Shown here: positions 53,501 to 64,000 of the stretch, piece after piece | Layout of the letters: every line of letters begins with the position of its first letter | Numbering within the stretch: position 1 is the stretch's first letter | NCBI GenBank assembly: GCA_017562135.1 | Contig: QEYB01000926.1 | Coordinates: 558,001 to 622,000 of the forward strand | Length of the DNA: 64,000 nt | Direction: 5' to 3' | Origin: Dipylidium caninum | Taxonomy: Eukaryota > Platyhelminthes > Cestoda > Cyclophyllidea > Dipylidiidae | Position numbers and translations under genes: made by a program | Notes under the pieces: model-generated | Seen by the model: only the letters and a program-made list of their open reading frames with translations | Database searches by the model: none | Told to the model about the DNA's origin: nothing

Positions 53501-56500
53501 TTAGGCGGCTTTAGGTTCTCTCTGCTTCTGCGTCAGTATATCACATCTAAATTAAGCTGAAGCCACTACTTTCCGTGGCGGCTTGTCGTCTGGCGTGTGA
53601 GTGATCAGACGTAAGTGTGGCGAATCACGTTGTTGTCTTCATGGGGCCGATTGTGCCAAAAAATTTAGCAGTGAAATGTGTGCAGCCACAAAGATAAAGT
53701 AAAATTCTTCAAAAGTCATAAAGGGTGTTTTTCATAGGCTCTTCACTTGTTCAATGTACAAGTATCGGGTGTCAACAAAAACGTGGGTAATCAAATTGTA
53801 CTTAAGGGGATCATAAGCTAGTCAGGTTAGGAATTCTTTTAATTTCCGAGGTTATTTTTTATGCACGCTTGTAACGGAGTGATATTATCAGGAGGCAAGT
53901 GTCATGCTGTTGAATCTTTTTGTACCACACGCTACGAAAGTACATTGTTTCCACGCAAAGTCCTTCCTTTGTAGTGAAATTCTGTCCTCAGCTTCGTACA
54001 AAGTACACTGTTAGAACGAGCCTTTCATGGTTTGACGTATAAAAGACGACCAATCGTGGTGGGAGACCAGAGTACAAGAAAATATTGCGGAGAACGAAAG
54101 AGGTCGCAGAGGCACTATAACCCTGAAACCGAGAATAGGTTAGAAAGGTCGTCATGGCGATGACCTCGCGAGTACAGAACGCTTTGCACCATAAGGCGTT
54201 TATTCGAGGGGGACGCAGATGTACCCGGCAACAGAGATTCCACTCCAACTGTGGCATGTAGTCGGAAACGCGGAACCATTTGTCCCAACCCGTGAATCCA
54301 CAGGGTGGCGTGCACTACAGACTGGAAGGAACGCAAGTCAAAGCAGTCGCCTCTAGCTCGTAGCGAACCCCTAATAGAGCTATAATTCATCTCCGCATGC
54401 AACTTTACACTGCGTAGCCTTTGTGGTTCTGTAAAAGAACTCCCTGTTCATCAGATGTGGGAAGGGGTTTTCTTCTCCTAGTAACAAAAAGCACCTTGAG
54501 GGTGGAAATCCTCTCATCCGTTTGTCTATTCGTTTCCCCTTTTCCTAAAACCCTAGCTGAGTAGACTTGTGACATCTACCTCTGCCGCGCGATTATCTCC
54601 CTTTAGCCCTTAACTACAGTATCATTTCGCTTTCCCTAAAGTGAGTGGGAGTGAGTCTGTTACGAAAGGTCACAAGGAGATTGTTTACAAAAAATTAAGG
54701 TGGATACGTAAAGGGAGCTATAAATTATAAGACAACCGAGTCTTAGGTACTGTTACTGGTGAATGCAATGAAGAACACGCGGAAGCCCGTTTTTAATGAC
54801 CCAACTGCCTCTTCAGTAGACCAATATTGGCGTTCAAGTCTTTCCCCACGAAAATTGTCTCCGCGGAAAGATTTTACTTTGATGATAACCACAAAATATT
54901 AGAGTTACTGGCGGCATCGTTCTCAGGCTCAATAGGGCCAGAAAAATTCTACTTCTCCCGCTTTGTAATGTCGCAATTTCAAGACTAAACGACAGGGCGG
55001 ACTAGTTTGTAGGATTAGGAGGACAAAATCTCTCTGTTTTCCGCTTGAACCGTGCCATGAAACAGAACTGAAAAGGACCGCGGCAATTCGCCTTGCAAAC
55101 AAAGCCAATCTGGACAAGGCGGTTACCCCCCTCCTTGTTGGGACTCTGTGACACAAAAACAATGAGGAGTCGACGTTTATCACACAGAGTTAGGGTTTCG
55201 GGGCGCGCATGACGTCTAGGCTCCTGAGACGCTGTGGCGTGAAATAATACGATTTAATTGGCATCCCGCCGATGAGACGTAGGGAAAGGACTGCTACCAT
55301 TCTGTCGAAAGACCCGCAACATAGCCGTTGAAAAGATGGGCTCTACATCGTTCCCTGAAATGACTTTAAGTATTTAACTTGGAAATTGGGCTGTGAGGGG
55401 TGAGTAAAATTTAAAGGACCCATATAAGGCCACAACGCAGGCCTGTTTATTTACACCTTTAAGATTAAACTTGGATCAAATACACAGGTTGAAATTGGTG
55501 TTCGGGATGGAAAAATTTACAGAGGGATCATATTTTGTGATTTAATTCGTTCCCCAAAATCCCTCTTATCAGGTAACTATACCACTGTGTATTTGTACAG
55601 TGACTTCAGAAAGACACTCAGATGTCGTATTTAATTATTGGAAAGCATTAATAAATTTGTTATTAACTTGGGAATAAAATTACTTATTAATTGTTGACTA
55701 AGTGAAGAAATATTTGATCAAATATTGGTCTTCATGCACGTCTCCATTAACTCTTAATTAAAAAAAAAACGTAACTATTATAGCCGCCTTAGCAAATTCA
55801 GTGGGATTTGTTTAATTATACTGGCGTAGTTGAGAACTGGCCGGCGGGTAACATGAGACGTCCATTTTAATGTCATTGTTTTGTCTTAATTTAAAAAGAC
55901 TTTACTCTGTCTGCTATTCACTCCATAGCAGTTGTCGAGTGCATTCACGACCCTTTAGAGCATGGCACTAGAAGTTTGACCTCGCACTCAGGGTTAGAGG
56001 CTAGTTGTCCACTTTGTATTGTCTATTTTTCCGTCCGACAGTGGAGGGCACCCGTTAAACGCCTGATTTAAGCTCTCTTGATGCTGATGAGGGCGGCTGC
56101 TTTGAATGACGAGTTTTGTCCACCACGGACACCGTTACCTCAAGTATCCTCGTCTCCTTCTTGCGCCCTCATTTCCTCACTTCTGGCAGTTGTCACAACA
56201 TTCCTTACTCCCCTAATAACCGTTGGCGGGGGGCGTCGGTGGCCCTCCACCGCCTAGACCTCCCTCTTCGTGAAATCGTGTCCGTACGGCAACGTTTTTG
56301 AAAACAGTACATGAATTAACATCCTCTCGGGACCTCGGTTCCAATCAGGCAATCCGGACCCCTCCGAATTTAGTGAATAGCACTGACATAAGTTAGTTGT
56401 ACATGCCAACGAAATTGGATTCCGAGTCGGAGACACGTTGCATCTCTCCCGATTTATAACTAGGTCCTGCCGTCACATATATGTGACACTTAGACTTATT

Positions 56501-59359
56501 TACTTTTGGCGAGCCTATTGTCTCCCTCTTCCCCGTCCAAATTGCCAACTTCACCCCTTTGACCCAAAACATGACCTAAGGCTGTGATTTTACGCTATTT
56601 TCGCGTTAATTAGATGAAACAAGTCAAAGTATGTGTGGATTTTGGTGAATCAAAACAAGAGTGGGAAAGGGGAGGTGGGAGAGTCAAGGAAGCTGTTGCT
56701 GAGCTGCATCACAACATTGTTCTACGTCCAGGGCAAATTTTGACCTTGGCCGAAATGTTGGTGCGGAACTAGACACACCAAAATCACACCTTCCTTCTGA
56801 AGACATGCGCCTCAATTTCGCCTTAACCTCGTTCGGCTCCGGCACTATGGGGTCCCGCCTCACTCACCACAAGTAAACGACAGCCTAAACGGATTAGCCC
56901 GCAGCAACCCATCCACATAGCGAGTATGAAGATCCACTGCCTCCCATTAGGCTATTTCAATCTACTTTCCTCACACACCGAGTGAGGTGTAGGCTGGTAA
57001 TGACGAGGAACCCCAAGACTGAGTCTGTGATTCCATGGGGTACATAGTCTGAAGTCAACTGCCTCGGCGACATCAAGTCCAGCCCATTTGGCAACAAATG
57101 TCATCACACCGCTGTCGCTACTTTAATTACACGTCTGCTTGCCCCTTTGCCGTGAGACTCTCGGTCCACAGTAGCCTGCACTCGTTGTTGCATTTAATCC
57201 AGACAAAAAGTAGCCGCCTCTTGTCTGGTCTCTCGCATCCACCCCCCGTCACATCTTAACGGTCCTACACGATCGTCAGGTGGCAAGTCTGGCGGTTTAA
57301 TTGGGCGTTGTAAACATTCACATCAAAACTATCCTTAAGGAGTCATTTTCACCCTATTTGGTCGTCCCTAAGATATGACGATCGCCTCAGAGAAGAGGGC
57401 TCTTTCGTTCGTAGTGTTCAGCGGATTTAAACATCAGATATGGGAGACTCAAAACGGCATCTCCTACCGTCAAACTTCACGCCTCCCTCGGTAGCAGATG
57501 CCGCGGACTTAAAATGCAATCTTGAGACCGATAAAAAGCAGGAGGAAACACATGGAGCTTCAAAATAGCACTGAAAATTGAACGTCGACGATCGACTCTC
57601 CCACTGTGGTAAAACACGACTTGTGGCGGCTCTAGTGCCTACCGCAGGACGACGGTCAGGAAGGTGATGAAAGTGAGTAGGAAGTTGCCCTACTTATAAC
57701 AATTTCAGCGGACTCAACTCACACAAAAGCATGGATCCAAAACATATTTCCTGGCCTTTCCACCTGTTTGTTACACCATTTATCATTTGTCGCGACACTC
57801 TTTTACAAGATGATGAGATCGCCATTCCAATAAAACATGTGGGTCAGAGATTCTGACACCTCCGCCTGTTCTAAAGTGGCTGATGGAGCAGTCGTGGATA
57901 AATGAGGGAGATTAAAATGAAGGGAAGACATGAGAGCAAAGCAGAAGCGATTTCAACCAACCGCCTCGCAAGCCTATCACTTCCCTCTTCACTCGCTCTC
58001 ACCTACTCTCCTGTCACGTAAATCTTTCCCCTCAGAGTGGTATCAAACCTGACCTGTTGTACCGACTTCGAGTGTCTGTGCATCCACTCTGTCATCCCCA
58101 GACGGCGAAGAGATTCGTGGGAGCGCGCCAAGTCTGGAGTCCCGTGTCCTCCAGTCGGTTGACTAACTGCGCCTTCGGGTGGTCGGGTTGCGTTGTCGGA
58201 CGACGGGTGACCGTCACGGTGTAAGTGGGACTCCACCAACGTGGCTGAGGACACTTGTCCTCTCTACTCTCAACGGATTACGCCGCTGTTCACCTTCACT
58301 TCCGTCACACGGCTCGACCTCTCGGACATAATCTTCAATGGCCACGAGGGTGAGGTCAGTCCTAGTGCGGCCCGCACGTGCTCGGATGTGATGGCCACGT
58401 GGCTGATCGCCTCGTGGCATTAAGGCAAAGCGGACACGCGAGGTGGTCACGAGAGGAGGGTTGGGGAGTGTTGACAGCAAGCCACTCAGCGGTGTAGGAG
58501 GAGGAAACGATGGAGGGCGGCGACAAGTTCTGTTAAAAAGGCGCGAAAATGAGGGTGGAGTTGTGATTCGGGCAGCATAACATCCTCACTTCCGAATATG
58601 ACATGACGGTGTATGAATATGGCGGAGATTCCAGACATCCGGAGTACGTCAGCGTGGAAGACGCACAAGGGAAGAATTGAAATGGGTGAGAGAGAGAAAA
58701 GTAATGAATAATTTGACGTCCGTTTTCATCTTATAGCATGTCTCAAGATGACCGAATTCCACTTTTCTAAGTTCTATACGCCTCACTGTTGTTTCTCATC
58801 CATCAGTTGACATTTTACGCCAAATTTTTTATCTTTTACCTGATCTTCCTTTTGACCTCCTTTTATGCACGGTTTTTTATTTCTCAGTGAGGCGATTGCC
58901 TTTTGTATATCGCCCAGCTTCTCGGACTACCAACCTTGTTTTTGTTTTCTTTTTGTCAAAATTATCTAGCCTTTTCTGCCATGTTATTTCCCAGTAAGCG
59001 GTGACACTCGCCTCCTATTCGTTATCTATTAGCATGGAAACCATGAAATGGCCATTCATGTTCAGCTGAGATTGATACATTAAAACTAGCGCCAAATATT
59101 TCCATTTTCACATTTCTAAGATTTTCTGCTTTCACAGTTCGTAAGAGCTTTCCTTGTTTGTGCCTTGTACTTATTGTGTTTTCCTCAAATTTGATCACAG
59201 ATTTGCGAAAAATTGAAGGGCAATTCGGAGAATGATTCGCAAATGAGAGAATTCATAGGTGTTCATTTCAAAAATTTAGTCTTGACAACTTGGGTATGGG
59301 GAAGGAGTCTTGAGGAAGACCGCCGGCTCGTGTTGATGACGAGGAGGAATGAAGGATGA
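50552..59359. other. 8.8-kb stretch without recognisable genes
   Basis: Searched on both strands; no conserved family recognised. A faint mariner-like minus-strand segment lies at about 51.98-52.31 kb (LEHMLQPICRKHLHSRR in place of the EKYCxQLDxLH block). A relatively GC-rich block at 56.9-58.6 kb holds overlapping frames on both strands, none identifiable. A-rich single-copy sequence fills 53.0-53.5 and 55.5-55.9 kb. No RNA genes seen. Confidence 0.4.
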
Positions 59360-60006
59360 TCATTGTAGAATCCGATCCGCACACGGAACTATTTGATGCT
59401 TAGCAACACTCGACCGCCACCAATTTTGCGCCAAATCATCACTCATGACGACAAGTTGATTTTGTGAGTCTATCGAAAGCAATCAAGCAAATGGGTAGAG
59501 AAGAATGCAGCCCAGGACACAATTCTAGTCGCAATTTCGCCAAAAAACCAGTGGCAGAGTCGACTTGTTGTGGATTTATTTGATGTCATGCATCAGTTGA
59601 AGCTTTGAAAAAAACAACCAGCGTTTCACAGTCGGCACGACGCAATAATCCCTCGTGAGAACGCTAAACTACGACCACATAAAGCCTTAATTGTTGTTTA
59701 CCAATTAAATGTCTTATCGACAATGTGAAATTTTACCGCGTCCTCCACATTCATGCAAAATTTTATGAATCTTTTTGAGAGCTAATTTCCCGTAATTAAA
59801 ATGATATTATAAAAACTTCGAAACATGTATTAACCTTAAATGTGCAGATTATTCCAAAAAGGCGTTTATGACTTTCCCAATCGTTGGCCGCAAGTCGTAG
59901 AGGACGAGGCAAGTTAGTTCGATTAAATACAAAAAGATAATGCGAAAAATTGCTGCTTCTTGTAAAGCGCCTCCGTTCAACGCCCCTTTTATAATTTCCA
60001 ACCTAG
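59360..60006 (+). mobile_element. Decayed mariner transposon, plus strand, with right terminal repeat
   Basis: In order on the plus strand: a VESDPHTEL-like piece of the second HTH (59370), DDKLIL followed by VYRKQSSKWVEKNAA (first catalytic Asp block, 59450-59510), SPKNQW, an ENAKLRPHKALIV block (equivalent of HDNARPH, 59660-59705), and the NRWxxxV end at about 59878. The right TIR lies at 59979-60006 (aacgccccttttataatttc then caacc). Several stop codons and a large deletion between the HTH and the catalytic part make it inactive. Its order and TIR confirm the orientation of the other copies. Confidence 0.75.
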
Positions 60007-63000
60007 TAATTCCTACTTTCGCTATTCATTTCATATACCCCACATCACAGCAACTTTTGTGTCCTTTTGACTTATATCCACCTTACTCACATGCGGAGGG
60101 GGAGTGAATGCCGATTTTCATTTACAATGACTCGCTTTACATTGGCTAACTTAGCGGAAATGTTTAGTCATATCTTGGCGCTTTCCATGCCATTGTTGCT
60201 GCACCACATCTTGGGCTTTCCCTTTGGGAAGCATTGCCAAAAGAAACGGGGCTTTTCACCCCCAAATTCTGTCACTTTGGTGTACTGACGCATCACGAAC
60301 ACCCAGCAAAAGTGGCCTGCTTTGATTTGAGTTATCACAGGACCAGAAGAAGGGAAAAACCGGGGTGAAGCTCATGTTGTTCACTGCCAAGGTCGCGGGA
60401 GGAGGTTCGCTGCCATGACAGACAGCCGGAATGGCCGTGGCCACCTTGGATTTCTCCGGCCTCCCTTCGGCATGCGCATGCGGTCCTCTGAGACTCGATC
60501 CCTCCCATCCCCATCTCTCCTTACGAGTATAAAACCGCCAAAATACATTAATTCTGTCACGCAAAATACACGTTTCCACAAGCCCCTCCTCATCCTTCAC
60601 TCCACCACTTTACATTTGTCCCATTTGAAGCGTTTCCGGATACTTCTAATATTATCGGTGTAGAAAATATGACTTGGTTTAAAATTTAAATTTTCGAGGC
60701 ATTTTTAACTGTTATTTTGAAAGTAGGTTTGTTCCTAGCCAATGACATTTCGATTATGAAGATAAATGAGTGAACACAAACGCTTCCTTCGAATGTCGCT
60801 ACGTTCTACATGGAATGAATAGATGAGTAGTCTAGACGCCAGAATAGAATGCGGTGACCCTGACCCCGTGGTGTCTAAATGACAGTGCGTTTGACTACAC
60901 ACGAAAGTGTCCAGACTGATGAACTCGCCATTCTCGGCGCGGAACCGACGTGGTCAACGAGGCTAGGGGAGTTGGGGCGATGGCGTGCCATTAACGTGGT
61001 TCTCGCACCCGCGCCAGCCAAATCGTTTTGACAAGTGCGTATTCCTAGTGCAGGGGGATTGCAGAATGTCCAAAAGTTAAAGGTATACCAGGCGAGATTT
61101 AAATTCTGGGTAAATTTAATTAGGAACAGTTGATGTGGTAAATGCATCCTGTCAGGATGTTTGAAATGAAAAGTGCAATTTCGTCATATTTTACACTTTA
61201 TCCCGGGGAATTTACGGAATAGGCTGAGAAAAACTTAACCTTGACAGACAATCCTCGAAGAATTTCCACATAGATTAGACTGATTTGGACATCAGGAATT
61301 AGGTGTTGAAGATTAAAATCTCAAGCCCTCGAATAGCCCGTCATTATCGTTGCGAAAGGCAAATGGGCTAATGACATGGTGAGGAGAGAGAGAGAGAGAG
61401 AGACCGAGCAGTTGGGTAGGGTATGTTGAGGACTGTCAAGAGGTACACGTTGCGATGGAAATTCAGGAGTGCAAAAGGGTGGTCGGCAGGGGGCAGAGGT
61501 AGGCACCCTCCAATGTCAGCTGTTGCAATAAACCTTTCGAACACAATAATGTTTGTCCGATGATGTGGTAGAAGGCTTACAGCCGAAACTGTTATGACGG
61601 TTTCAACAGTAAACCCGGGGTGCCTGTCATTCTGGGCCGTCGAGGTCATCGGCATCATGTACGGGAGCTTTAGGTGCCCCGACAACGGCTGGCGGCTAAC
61701 AAGGGGCAGAATTCGGCTGCCCTCCAGAATGCTAGTTTCAACTGCCCGGTGTGGATGGTCACAGACGAGGAAGAAGCAGCCAAACACTCAACTGTCAGGC
61801 CAATCAAACTACGCTACAGCCTGACAAGCTTTAAAATACACACAATACTTAAATCATCACCCGTAATTAAAATAACTCCATTTTGTGTGAAAGTTACCCA
61901 CATACAACCGTCAAATGAAAATAAGATAATCAGAAAAGAGGAAAAAACTTCGCTGTTAATTTAAACTGAAGTATTAAAAATAAGTCCTTAAACCTGTTGC
62001 CATAACTACGTGTTATAATTAAACTTCTGTTTAAATTTCTTTTAGTTATTAAAACGAGGTTATTCATGCGGTTGACATCTCCACGCCATCACCAAAATTG
62101 CTTTACTTTTAACACTTCCGGCCCGAGTTGGTCTACTGCAAGAGACGATAAGTGATGAGTGAGGAAGTGATTATTTCCTTTCCCAAATATTAGGTTTTTA
62201 CTCATCCAACGGGATAGTGGGTGTTGGCAACCAAACACGAGAGTAGAATTTTACTCCATTTACCTGTCCTGTTAACATTCGTTGGATGTATTTGATAACT
62301 TGTTTTTTCCCCCAAATAAATGAGGCCACTTTCCTACATTTTTTCGCCAATGCATTAGTCCAATCAGTGTTTATTATAGCCCGGAGCAAAATGATTTTTT
62401 TTTCTCCTCACTAAAGTGCCCTAAGGAGAATAATTTGCGCGTGAACATGAGAACAATCCAATCATATTAGACTTGTGCTTGCCTTAGCGATAAAATCATC
62501 GTTTTATTGCCTATACATTTATTATTCTCTTCGCTTCTTTCAGATGACACGATGATGCCTTTGAAAGTAGTTGTAGTAGTGAGGTAGAGTCTTTCTGAGT
62601 CCATTGACACCTCAAAGGAAGAGGTAGCCTCAGATGGCGAAAGTAAGCCGAGGTTATTCTCCCATGGGGTCAAAGGACGGACTGATGCTTCAGTTATTTT
62701 ACCCAAAATAGTCAGAAGAGACACCCACCGAAGCTCTACGCTAATTATGCCCTTGACTGACGTCCAATTTGATATGGTCGCGGATGAATCAAAAGTAGAA
62801 GATCAACTGTTACACAAGAAAAGTAATCGTTGGACGTAGAGTTGGAGTGAAGACAAGGTGTCATGCTGAGGAAAATTAAAATCTCAGCAGGACGATTTTG
62901 ATTAATAATGACCGTCAATTGTCTCAAATCCTTGAAAGTAGGCGGTCGTGAAAATCTCGAACGGCGGGCTAGTAGCACCGTTTGACATGGTCACTTTCAA

Positions 63001-63741
63001 GTAATTGGATGAGAACCGGATCGGGAGGAATGGTAATTTAATGCCGAGTGAATCCATTCCATTCACTTTTGGACGTCGGCAGGAACATCATCGCGATTTA
63101 ACATTTTGTCAATTTACTACGCAACCTCTATGAGGTGAGTGCGCAAGAAATCAGGGAAGGGCAAACGTTTAGAGGATCAAGTAGACGGCAATTTTACATC
63201 TCCATTGACATCTGTCTCGGGTACCCTAGCCGATTTAAACCATATTATAGAACCGCTCCGAGTACATTTATGGACTATGGTCTGTATTTCTCAAGCTGAG
63301 GTAGTAAATTTTACATTGTTTACATAGGAATTTGAGTTAGAGTGAACCAATGAGGCGGGTGGAAGTGGGGACGGGGGAAAAACAAGTGGACAAAGCTTCT
63401 GCCACTGCTATGGGCGTTCCTAGCAGAAGCAGGCGCGCTGGCAAAGCTGATGAGAATAGTTGCGACAGGAGAGACGGTGTACCCACTGAATATTGAGGCG
63501 AGGGAGGGGAGGAAAGAAGGGGTAAAGGCGAAAAAACGGAGATTGTGTAGGAGAGATGTGGAAACGGGGACATAGAAATCAGATCGCGTTGATAATTGGC
63601 TGTTCGCAGCCCGGCATTTCTGATTGGACGGAGAGGTTCAGTCGACTTGTATGCGCAATCATGGAAAGGACTGTGGTGGGGTGGTAAGACCTGTTTGTAC
63701 AGGTACACTAGCCAAATGTGTTACGCGCAATAGTAGTAAAA
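60007..63741. other. Stretch without recognisable genes
   Basis: Includes a (GA)n microsatellite at about 61382-61402. The longest frames (up to 139 codons) are Pro/Ser/Leu-rich and unrecognised. Possible upstream region of the second GPCR at the right end. Confidence 0.45.
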
Positions 63742-64000
63742 ATGATGGCCACGACAACAACTGCGCCTCTGACTACGGTGACAAGAGTAACAATGCCACC
63801 TAGTTTACCAGTCGTCAATCCGAGGGCTCTGATTACTTACTCCAACTCCTGTGACCCACGACTCCTCGAGACACAGGCCGCCTCGCACCTGGTCGAGCCG
63901 GACAACTCGCATATCGCCCTGCTCGTGTTCGCGGCGATCGCGGTGGTGTTGGAGGCGGTAGCCCTGACGGTGCTCGTGCGACCTTGCCTCCACACGATTC
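63742..64000 (+). CDS. Second rhodopsin-like GPCR, N-terminus and TM1 only (cut by window end)
   Basis: From ATG 63742 an open frame reads a Thr-rich N-terminus (MMATTTTAPLTTVTRVT), then the segment NPRALITYSNSCD and TM1 (HIALLVFAAIAVVLEAVALT), identical to the receptor at 50.4 kb. It continues to LVRPCLHTI where the window ends. Relative to the other copy it has one extra T in cct(t)gcc, so the residues after LVRP differ. The Thr-rich extracellular end, with no counterpart in the other copy, could be O-glycosylated. A paralogue on the opposite strand, or an assembly duplication, are both possible. Confidence 0.7.
   Translation, partial: MMATTTTAPLTTVTRVTMPPSLPVVNPRALITYSNSCDPRLLETQAASHLVEPDNSHIALLVFAAIAVVLEAVALTVLVRPCLHTI
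63803..64000 (+). repeat. Duplicated GPCR TM1 segment, copy 2
   Basis: Inverted partner of 50240-50436; 198 bp in view and cut by the window end, so the true extent is unknown. One substitution and one inserted T separate the copies. Confidence 0.95.

Overview
This is eukaryotic nuclear DNA from an animal, most likely a parasitic flatworm and probably a tapeworm. The signs are intron-rich metazoan genes with GT-AG introns, several only 30-35 nt long next to introns of kilobase size, standard genetic code, AT-rich spacers, and scattered decayed mariner-type DNA transposons. The species cannot be fixed from the sequence. The platyhelminth call is an inference from gene structure and from the style of the GPCR.

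Layout, left to right. 0.5-1.65 kb: the last two exons of a WDR82 homologue (+), cut by the window start. 5.6-11.1 kb: a discs-large (DLG) type scaffold gene (+) whose eight exons join in frame as L27-PDZ-PDZ; one copy of a 390-bp inverted repeat lies upstream of it and the other in one of its introns. 11.2-21 kb: accessory DNA with mariner remnants, a possible unidentified membrane-protein gene (13.4-14.2 kb) and a fold-back element with two 270-bp arms (17.59-19.30 kb). 21.15-32.3 kb: a PDXDC1-like pyridoxal-dependent decarboxylase-family gene (-), with at least 14 exons recognised. 32.9-34.5 kb: a complete five-exon AMMECR1 gene (+), divergent from PDXDC1. 37.4-37.8 kb: complete three-exon ENY2 (-). 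38.2-39.2 kb: ELP5 (+), divergent from ENY2. 40.1-41.9 kb: two mariner fragments in opposite orientation. 49.0-50.55 kb: a rhodopsin-like GPCR (-) whose TM1 segment is in a different frame from TM2-TM7. 59.3-60.0 kb: another mariner remnant (+). 63.74-64.0 kb: the start of a second GPCR (+) that shares an almost identical 197-bp TM1 segment with the first, in inverted orientation.

The genes do not form a pathway. WDR82 (SET1/COMPASS), ENY2 (SAGA/TREX-2) and ELP5 (Elongator) act in gene expression and tRNA modification; DLG is a polarity scaffold; PDXDC1 and AMMECR1 are conserved proteins of unclear biochemistry; the GPCRs look lineage-specific. Two head-to-head pairs (PDXDC1/AMMECR1 and ENY2/ELP5) probably share bidirectional promoters. 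The parts most worth a second look are the fold-back element, the inverted GPCR exon duplication with frame disruptions, the very short introns, the ENY2 stop codon lying inside its poly(A) hexamer, and the unidentified membrane-protein exons.
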